Origin: a virus
Reading direction: 5' to 3' (one strand)
Length of the DNA: 35,825 bases
IMG/VR virus record: IMGVR_UViG_3300012926_000012
Coordinates: 1 to 35,825 of that record
Shown in pieces: positions 27,303 through 33,181 of the stretch; the first letter of the stretch is position 1, and every line of letters begins with the position of its first letter. The notes under the pieces were generated by a model. That model had not been told where the DNA came from. It did not search any database and saw nothing but the letters and a program-made list of their open reading frames with translations. The position numbers were made by a program, and so were the translations under genes.

Positions 27303-27581
27303 ATGGCCACAAATCAGCAAGTACCCATAAAGTGCCCGATGTACCATCACGAGCGGTTGAACGCTTTCGAGTGTCTCGGTTGCATGGAGATGATTGAGAT
27401 TCCGCAGCGCATCATGACTGACCCGGAAGCATTCACTGAGTTCAGGGAGCTGCTTGAGTTGGACCATTCATCTTGCGCATACTACGGCGATGTGAAGGAA
27501 GCGCGGATGGCGCGCGAGCATCGCAAAGAGGCGGACCGGCGCAAGCTGTTGCGCGGCAAGAGCCCGAGTTTTGCCGTATGA
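27303..27581 (+). CDS. Zinc-binding hypothetical protein
   Basis: A 92-residue protein with K-C-P-M-Y-H-H and F-E-C-L-G-C-M-E-M-I near the start and D-H-S-S-C further on, which could bind one zinc; the rest is charged and helical. No clear SD lies before the ATG. A short CTGAC-AAAA-GTCAG hairpin lies upstream near the previous stop (27222-27235). Confidence 0.55.
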   Translation: MATNQQVPIKCPMYHHERLNAFECLGCMEMIEIPQRIMTDPEAFTEFRELLELDHSSCAYYGDVKEARMAREHRKEADRRKLLRGKSPSFAV

Positions 27582-27712
27582 AGACATTGAAAGACCTGTT
27601 TTATTGCCTGCTATTGGTCTGGATAAAACTTGTTAAGGCCCAACGCGTTTTTGGTGAATTTCAGATAAAGATGATCGAGTCAGTGACCGAACGGGTAAGC
27701 CGGAACTCGTAA
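27578..27712 (+). CDS. Membrane-associated miniprotein (44 aa)
   Basis: A 44-residue peptide with a hydrophobic start (DLFYCLLLVWIKLV) and a helical charged tail. The ATG overlaps the previous stop (ATGA) and its TAA overlaps the next ATG (TAATG). Confidence 0.5.
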   Translation: MKTLKDLFYCLLLVWIKLVKAQRVFGEFQIKMIESVTERVSRNS

Positions 27713-28128
27713 TGCCTACTACCTGGAAGAAGACGCAACGCTCAGAGCGTATTCGTATTCGTAAAGAGAAGCGTGAACGGGGCATCAAGACCGCTCGACG
27801 CACCTTTGCATACTGCGTGATGACAACCGAGCTGGCTATACCCGAGTGGGCTTACGAGCACTCGATTCGCGAGATGTCAGCCTCGGAAGATCATGTATGG
27901 CTGCAAGCTGGCCTGGCGCGCATACTGGCGCGGATGGATGTGGAGTCGGGCGGCTTCCCACAAATTACGAAAGTTGAGTATCGCCGCTGTGGTCAATGCG
28001 GGCGCATGAACCTGAACTTGCTGGCCGAGCACCGTCGCAAGCTTGATGAGAGTTGCACGGATGGCCGGAAGCTTAGATGTGGGCCGGAGTGCTCGTTCAG
28101 GGCTTGGGAGAATCGGGGAGAGCTATGA
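27712..28128 (+). CDS. Zinc-ribbon basic hypothetical protein
   Basis: A 138-residue protein with a very basic N-terminus (WKKTQRSERIRIRKEKRERG), a helical middle, and C-G-Q-C-G-R ... C-G-P-E-C near the end (zinc ribbon). The basic region could bind RNA or DNA. Not recognised by family. Confidence 0.6.
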   Translation: MPTTWKKTQRSERIRIRKEKRERGIKTARRTFAYCVMTTELAIPEWAYEHSIREMSASEDHVWLQAGLARILARMDVESGGFPQITKVEYRRCGQCGRMNLNLLAEHRRKLDESCTDGRKLRCGPECSFRAWENRGEL

Positions 28129-28253
28129 CCATCGCCGACTGCATCTTCATCGGACTGATCGCGATCCTGGCCTCAATCGTTGTAACTGCAAACTTGGCGC
28201 TGGACTGGCTAGAAGCTTACGAGAACCGCAAGGGACATGAAGACCATGACTGA
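28125..28253 (+). CDS. Single-span membrane miniprotein (42 aa)
   Basis: A 42-residue peptide with one span (IFIGLIAILASIVVTANLAL) and an acidic, His-containing tail. The ATG overlaps the previous stop (ATGA) and the 3' end overlaps the next gene by 17 bases. Confidence 0.55.
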   Translation: MTIADCIFIGLIAILASIVVTANLALDWLEAYENRKGHEDHD

Positions 28254-28674
28254 AACATCTGAAACATCTGAAACACTGATATACCCGCGAGATGCCGTCA
28301 AGATACGAGAGGCTATAGATGCAGCTTTGCCGTCTGGAGCTTACGTAGTAGACGGCAATCTTCCTGGTGGATTCTGGGAGCGGAGCAACCATAAGTCAAT
28401 AGATCGAGACCTGATGGTCTACTACCCAACTGGAATCAATCGGCCAGATGGCAAGCCGGATGCTATGCAGGTAGTTACTGGTTTCATCGGAAACTCCTTT
28501 ATGCCACAAGATATTAGAGATCGTGCCATTGCAAACTCTAATTGGCGGGGACTACGGCTAGTAGATTTCGCAAGAAGTGATGCTGCCCCAAAAACAATGG
28601 AAGGCCGCGCCGCCTTCAATGTGGCGATGGCTAAGGATTTAGATGCCGACCCAAGGATGGTTAAGTATGAGTGA
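28237..28674 (+). CDS. Hypothetical protein
   Basis: A 145-residue soluble protein, not recognised. The N-terminus has a short tandem repeat (TETSETSET, from three near-identical 9-base units). The body contains G-G-F-W-E-R-S-N-H-K-S-I and V-D-F-A-R-S-D-A-A-P-K-T. AAGGGAC precedes the ATG at 28237; an in-frame ATG at 28246 is the alternative. Confidence 0.55.
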   Translation: MKTMTETSETSETLIYPRDAVKIREAIDAALPSGAYVVDGNLPGGFWERSNHKSIDRDLMVYYPTGINRPDGKPDAMQVVTGFIGNSFMPQDIRDRAIANSNWRGLRLVDFARSDAAPKTMEGRAAFNVAMAKDLDADPRMVKYE

Positions 28675-28909
28675 AACACCGGACAGCAGCACACTCTTTG
28701 GCGTTGCCAAGAAGCTCACAAAAGAGCTTGAGGAATTGCCTCTGCATACCCACGCCGCAGTTATCTCGCTGATGAATAGCGCGCTACAGCACAGGCAGAT
28801 AGCTCTTCAGGCTGACATGCAGCAAAAGCAAGCTGACGCGCAGCGCGAGGTTTACGAGCAGGCTGAAAGACGGCAAGCGTTGAAGGAGTCGGGGCTGGTG
28901 CTGGCATGA
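28667..28909 (+). CDS. Hypothetical helical protein
   Basis: An 80-residue protein ending in a long Gln/Ala/Glu-rich helix (ALQADMQQKQADAQREVYE), likely a coiled coil. The ATG at 28667 overlaps the previous gene by 8 bases. Not recognised. Confidence 0.55.
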   Translation: MSETPDSSTLFGVAKKLTKELEELPLHTHAAVISLMNSALQHRQIALQADMQQKQADAQREVYEQAERRQALKESGLVLA

Positions 28910-29169
28910 CGTGCGAGCACAGGGAAACGCGCAGGATTATGCCCCTTCTCGAGAAAGACTACCGCAAATGTCTAGCGTGTGATGCCAGATTAGAGCTTAG
29001 CCGCGAAGAGAAGGATGCAACTCTTCAATACGCATGGGATCACGGCCTCCTGTCTAAGGGATCACTGCCTTTCGCAGGCGATACCGCAGATTGGGCAAGA
29101 CGCAATGGAATCAATTTGAAAGACGCTCCAACGTTTGCCGAATCTAGAGAAAGAATACTGAGCATTTGA
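28906..29169 (+). CDS. Zinc-binding hypothetical protein
   Basis: An 87-residue protein with M-T-C-E-H-R-E-T-R-R and K-C-L-A-C-D-A-R-L near the start, consistent with one zinc site. The remainder is helical. The ATG overlaps the previous stop (ATGA). It is the last gene before the structured gap at 29171-29261. Confidence 0.55.
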   Translation: MTCEHRETRRIMPLLEKDYRKCLACDARLELSREEKDATLQYAWDHGLLSKGSLPFAGDTADWARRNGINLKDAPTFAESRERILSI

Positions 29170-29170
29170 G

Positions 29171-29261
29171 TTTGCGGTAAAGGGGTGGCCACCCTGGGGT
29201 TGTTACCTTATATCGGGTAACGTAATCGAGCGAATTAACGCCTACTTGTCCTCACCGCAAA
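29171..29261 (+). ncRNA. Candidate structured leader between array and tail genes
   Basis: TTTGCGGT (29171-29178) pairs with ACCGCAAA (29254-29261), enclosing the palindrome GGGTGGCCACCC (29183-29194) and the hairpin GTTACC-TTATATCG-GGTAAC (29202-29221). The SD of the next gene (TAGGAG) begins 3 bases after the outer stem, so folding could control translation of the tail-gene transcript. There is no T run. It is not a riboswitch class I can name. Confidence 0.4.
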
Positions 29262-29275
29262 ACTAGGAGTACGGC

Positions 29276-29344
29276 ATGATCTCTTTTCTGCTTCTCGGTG
29301 CCGCAATTGGTTTTGCCATCGCGTGGTATGAGAAACGTAAATGA
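29276..29344 (+). CDS. Membrane miniprotein (22 aa)
   Basis: A 22-residue peptide that is mostly one hydrophobic span (MISFLLLGAAIGFAIAWY) with a basic end. TAGGAGTACGGC precedes the ATG and its TGA overlaps the next ATG. Very short, so real but uncertain. Confidence 0.4.
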   Translation: MISFLLLGAAIGFAIAWYEKRK

Positions 29345-29574
29345 CAGTAGAAGCTAGGGTCGAAGCCTTTGTTCAATCTGTCATTGAGGAATATGGACTG
29401 AGCGCAATCTTCGCCTCTTACAGTCGGCCAGTTGGAGATAGCAACATCGAGGTTGGCTACTCGGCGCTGGGCAATGAATTTGAGCTTGGCGTGGCCATCT
29501 CTGCTGGCGTGCAAGCGTATCAGGGAAAAGTGGCCGACAACATTTTAGGTAATGGAGACGTGCTTGATTCGTAA
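29341..29574 (+). CDS. Hypothetical protein
   Basis: A 77-residue protein, not recognised, with a helical N-terminus (EARVEAFVQSVIEEYG) and a strand-rich C-terminal half. It is coupled to the 22-residue peptide by ATGA, and the fibre gene starts inside its 3' end. It may be a small accessory of the tail-fibre region. Confidence 0.5.
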   Translation: MTVEARVEAFVQSVIEEYGLSAIFASYSRPVGDSNIEVGYSALGNEFELGVAISAGVQAYQGKVADNILGNGDVLDS

Positions 29575-31075
29575 GCTCTTGCTAGCCATGCTAGCGCTCA
29601 CCGCACCAGTCTATGCACAGTACGCAACTCTTACCGGAAATCTCCAAGCTTCGAACGGCCTACCCGCCTCGAACTACACCATCAGCTTTACCCCATCCCA
29701 AATCTTCTTTGTGGCCGGTACGGGAGTAGCCGTAAATACAGCCACATTCTGCGCTACAAGCGTGGATGGATCAGTGGTTGGCATCCCAAATCCACTCCAG
29801 CAAAGTGTAGTTACTCCAGGGTTTAGTGGTACACTGACCCCTGGAAACTACTATGTCCGGTACACGTTCTACATCGCCTCGTCCGAGACGCTTCCAAGCC
29901 CTGAGACAGTCGCTCAGCTTACCAGTACGGGCCAACTCTCGGTCGCCGATCCCATCGCCGGACTGCCTAGCGGCGTACTGGGTATACGAGTCTACATTGG
30001 AACGGTATCGGGCGGAGAATCCCTTCAGGGGTCTACAGTTGGAACCAGTCCGTATGTACAATCAGTACCCCTCGTCAGCGGAGCCAGTCTTCCTACCTCC
30101 AACAACTCAGTCTGCAAGCAAATAGCCAACGATGCCGGCTGGCCTACGGGCACTGGCTACAACGTTGCGCTTAGCGATCCATCGGGAAACACGCTGCCTG
30201 GCTACCCTATGCTGTGGCAGTTGCTGGGGCCGAACACGACGATCAACCTGTCAAACGGCCTGCCTTACTATCACGGCGTAGTCACCTATCCTGTCCCAAT
30301 CCTTGCTTCGCCGCTCAACCATGCCACGCAAAGCATTTCTGGTTCGCTTAACCTGACGGGCTATAGCCTGCTCAATACAAGCTCTATCGGTGTAGGCACA
30401 GCGCTGCCCGCATATCCCGTCGACGTGCGCAACGGCTTCATCAACTCCAACCTTGGGTATTTGGTGAATGGCACATCGGGCACGGCGGGACAGTGCTTGG
30501 CATCAGGTGGGGCAAGCGGGCCAGATACATGGATCAATTGCCTAACCTCGGTAGCCAGCTTCTATCAAACGGTTGCATCGAATGGCACGGCGCAGACACA
30601 GCGGCCTACACTAAACTTTACGCCACGATTCACGCTGAGTGATTCGGCTAGTCCGGCGCAGACCACCGTGGATTTGGCTAACTCCGGCGTAACCGCAGGA
30701 AGCTATACCAGTCCATCATCTATGTCCGTGGATGTATTTGGGCGTGTAACGGCTATAGCTAGCGGAATAGGAAGTCCGCATGTTGTTGTAGCCGTGACGG
30801 GCACCTTCACCACCTGTACGATGATCGGACATTCATCTACCGATATCTCTTGTATAGGAACTCAGAATTGGGACCGCACCATCGTAGGCTCCTATCTAGC
30901 CTTTTGTATGCCATATCAAGCTGGATTCTCTGGGGGCGCAGATAGCACGGGCATGACTCGGGCGGTAATGGGAATTAGCAGCATGACATCCACTCAAGTT
31001 ACATACTGGACCTCCGCCCTACAGGGCGGAGCCACCGGAAATACCGAACAGGCCTATTGTCAGGCAATTCAATAA
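29564..31075 (+). CDS. Tail-fibre-like protein with signal peptide
   Basis: About 503 residues, rich in Ser, Thr, Gly and Asn with few charged residues, as in phage fibres. A Sec-type signal (RKLLLAMLALTAPVYA then Q) begins the protein, followed by strand-rich domains; one segment (VGTALPAYPVDVRNGFINS) and another (QTVASNGTAQTQRPTLNF) are typical of tail-fibre or receptor-binding C-termini. The TTG at 29564 is favoured because GGAG lies 7 bases upstream; ATG at 29552 is the alternative. A signal peptide on a virion protein is unexpected. It may instead be an exported surface protein. Confidence 0.6.
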   Translation: MIRKLLLAMLALTAPVYAQYATLTGNLQASNGLPASNYTISFTPSQIFFVAGTGVAVNTATFCATSVDGSVVGIPNPLQQSVVTPGFSGTLTPGNYYVRYTFYIASSETLPSPETVAQLTSTGQLSVADPIAGLPSGVLGIRVYIGTVSGGESLQGSTVGTSPYVQSVPLVSGASLPTSNNSVCKQIANDAGWPTGTGYNVALSDPSGNTLPGYPMLWQLLGPNTTINLSNGLPYYHGVVTYPVPILASPLNHATQSISGSLNLTGYSLLNTSSIGVGTALPAYPVDVRNGFINSNLGYLVNGTSGTAGQCLASGGASGPDTWINCLTSVASFYQTVASNGTAQTQRPTLNFTPRFTLSDSASPAQTTVDLANSGVTAGSYTSPSSMSVDVFGRVTAIASGIGSPHVVVAVTGTFTTCTMIGHSSTDISCIGTQNWDRTIVGSYLAFCMPYQAGFSGGADSTGMTRAVMGISSMTSTQVTYWTSALQGGATGNTEQAYCQAIQ

Positions 31076-31115
31076 ACAAGATAGTCCATCAAGCCTTCAG
31101 GAAACAGGGAGAAAT

Positions 31116-31439
31116 ATGTCAGCAAGCGTTCCAACTATAGTGGCCAGCCAGAGTTTTGTAGGTGAAACAACGTCGATCTCGCAGGATATATACACACCGC
31201 AAAACGACGAACTGTTACAGGTCAACGTCTACAGAGAAACAACCTCTGGATCAGGAAATGCAAGCCCGACAGTTTCGTGGACCGACGATATTGGATCGAA
31301 ATCGTTCAGCCTTAGCAATGAGAACTATGCGTTCACAATTAAGGCGAAGGCTGGACACGCTGTACATTTAGCTATCTCTCCAGCCGTTGGCATTACCTAC
31401 AGCTATTACATCGCGATCGCTTCGCTGATCGAACTATAA
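31116..31439 (+). CDS. Small virion-type beta-rich protein
   Basis: A 107-residue protein of alternating strands (VSWTDDIGSKSFSLSN, YAFTIKAKAGHAVHLAIS) with no Cys, signal peptide or membrane segment, as in small fibre-associated or decoration proteins. CAGGGAG precedes the ATG. Placed between the fibre and the second signal-peptide gene. Confidence 0.55.
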   Translation: MSASVPTIVASQSFVGETTSISQDIYTPQNDELLQVNVYRETTSGSGNASPTVSWTDDIGSKSFSLSNENYAFTIKAKAGHAVHLAISPAVGITYSYYIAIASLIEL

Positions 31440-31468
31440 ATACCCCAAAGCCACTCAAGGAGAACAAA

Positions 31469-32407
31469 ATGAAATTCCGCAAAGCTATCCTTGCGATGGC
31501 GGTGCTCGCTTTGAGCGTGCTTCCGGCATTCGCGCAGACCACATCGCAAACCTTTCCGCAGAAATGGTATTACGCTTCCGATTATGGCCAGTGGGCAGTG
31601 CAGAGCCAGACAGCCAATACGTACAGCTTCTACCCCGGAACAATCTGCCAGGTCCCCAGCCCCAGCCCGGCTACCTTCTTCGCCTTCAACATTAATGCTC
31701 CCATCCTGATCCTTGATGCCACACCTGCCAACAGCGAGCGCGTGACACCATCTGCGGTACAGCAGACGGGCAGCCTGTGCAGCGTAACCGTAGCACCTGC
31801 TAACCAGCATTATAGTTTCAGGCTGGTATCGGGCACCGCAGGCCTTCAGGAAGTTCTGAACCAGATTCCCTCAAGCACTGCCTATGCAGCCGTGGTCTGG
31901 CTTGATCGCAACTGGTATACAGCGGCAGCAAGCATTCCTGGAACCACACCAGCAGCTATCATTGCCGCCGCAAAGGGCAACGCTGCGGCCTATTTGGTAG
32001 ACAACACCACGTCACCATTCACTTATTACAGGTGGAATGGCACTAGCTACACTTCGCAGTCTGTGGGTGGACCAGCACCAACAGTTGCACCTGGAGCTGG
32101 GGCAGGTACAGGTGGAACAGCAACCGTATTGGCTGGCAGTACAGGCGCAAGCGGGCTTATTAGCGTAAGCACGGGCACTACCCCAACCGCAAGTGCAGTT
32201 GTGTATACGGCAACATTCGCATCTGTTGCTAATGGAGGATTCCAATATGCCCCAAGTTGCACAACTACTTCAGTGGGCACCCCGACCTATACGGGTGGAG
32301 CAACCACGTCGACAGCCGGACCGCCAGCAACTTATGTCTATACGGCATCGGCAACCGCGCTAGCTGCCTCTACAACCACCTACGTATTTCAATATAACTG
32401 CCGATAG
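31469..32407 (+). CDS. Secreted tail-like protein sharing an N-terminal domain with the spike
   Basis: A 312-residue protein with a Sec signal (KFRKAILAMAVLALSVLPAFA then Q), a strand-rich domain to about residue 190, and a Gly/Ala/Thr-rich C-terminal region. Residues about 90-190 (CSVTVAPANQHYSFRLVSG, TAGLQEVLNQ) are clearly similar to residues about 95-200 of the spike gene at 33182, so the two N-termini are paralogous. AAGGAGAACA precedes the ATG. Either a virion protein with an unusual signal or an exported phage protein. Confidence 0.6.
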   Translation: MKFRKAILAMAVLALSVLPAFAQTTSQTFPQKWYYASDYGQWAVQSQTANTYSFYPGTICQVPSPSPATFFAFNINAPILILDATPANSERVTPSAVQQTGSLCSVTVAPANQHYSFRLVSGTAGLQEVLNQIPSSTAYAAVVWLDRNWYTAAASIPGTTPAAIIAAAKGNAAAYLVDNTTSPFTYYRWNGTSYTSQSVGGPAPTVAPGAGAGTGGTATVLAGSTGASGLISVSTGTTPTASAVVYTATFASVANGGFQYAPSCTTTSVGTPTYTGGATTSTAGPPATYVYTASATALAASTTTYVFQYNCR

Positions 32408-32421
32408 GAACAAAAGAACAA

Positions 32422-32979
32422 ATGTGTTCACTTGCCGAAATAGATCGTTCACAACTGGCCACGCTTTCGGAGTTTACTTCGGGAGCGTGGAAAACCCTCC
32501 AGCTATCTTCCGGTGGGGTCGCCGTACTTCAGGTGCCATCAGCGGAACTTGTTGACGGCAAGCTCCTAAAGATAATTGTTTCAGGTCGCGTACAGTTCAT
32601 TTCGGAACTTGCATCGATCAATGCGCAAGTTGCTTTAACCAGCAATGGATCAACCACAGTAGTTCCCGCTCTAGCCGTATCCGATGGCTTTAATGGGGAT
32701 TATTCATTCGCTATAGAGTTCAATGCAATATGGGACTCTGTAGTCGGCGAATTATTCATAGGATATAGGGCACATCCAGCGGGCGGAGCATCGCCGTGGA
32801 CAGAGCTTGGTATTGTATCCTCCCCGACAGCTAATCCCGGCATCGCAACAGGTTATGCTGCCACTAACCAATCAGATATTAAAGTCAACCTCGAAGTTGC
32901 GCTAACCAATGTTAGCGGCGGAGCAGTCAGTTCTAGCGATGCCGTAATCATTACGCAGTTCAAATTGGGATTGGCTTAA
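32422..32979 (+). CDS. Beta-rich virion-type protein
   Basis: A 185-residue protein with repeated strands (VLQVPSAELVDGKLLKIIVS, YSFAIEFNAIWDSVVGELFI), no signal peptide and low charge, consistent with a jelly-roll or lectin-like phage surface protein. Not recognised by name. Lies between two signal-peptide-bearing genes. Confidence 0.55.
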   Translation: MCSLAEIDRSQLATLSEFTSGAWKTLQLSSGGVAVLQVPSAELVDGKLLKIIVSGRVQFISELASINAQVALTSNGSTTVVPALAVSDGFNGDYSFAIEFNAIWDSVVGELFIGYRAHPAGGASPWTELGIVSSPTANPGIATGYAATNQSDIKVNLEVALTNVSGGAVSSSDAVIITQFKLGLA

Positions 32980-32981
32980 TC

Positions 32982-33170
32982 ATGACCGACCGAGCACTGG
33001 AAGTTGCCAAGCAAATCTGCGATCTGATGATTGAAGAGCTGTATAGCAACTTCCAACCAGATATACGCAAGCTGCCCGAAGTGATTGCGGCGGAACTTAG
33101 AAAGCATCCCGAGTTTCGTCGCAATCCATTCTCGGAGCACTGGCAAGATACGCCTGTAGCACACGTATAA
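32982..33170 (+). CDS. Small helical protein
   Basis: A 62-residue charged helical protein (LEVAKQICDLMIEELYSNF, KLPEVIAAELRKHPEFRR) beginning 2 bases after the previous stop. Not recognised. It resembles small chaperone- or assembly-type phage proteins in size and composition only. Confidence 0.5.
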   Translation: MTDRALEVAKQICDLMIEELYSNFQPDIRKLPEVIAAELRKHPEFRRNPFSEHWQDTPVAHV

Positions 33171-33181
33171 ACCCCTCTCAA

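Noticed and set aside
31406-31810. 134-codon minus-strand frame
   Set aside because: It is antisense to the signal-peptide protein at 31469 and has no SD or motif.
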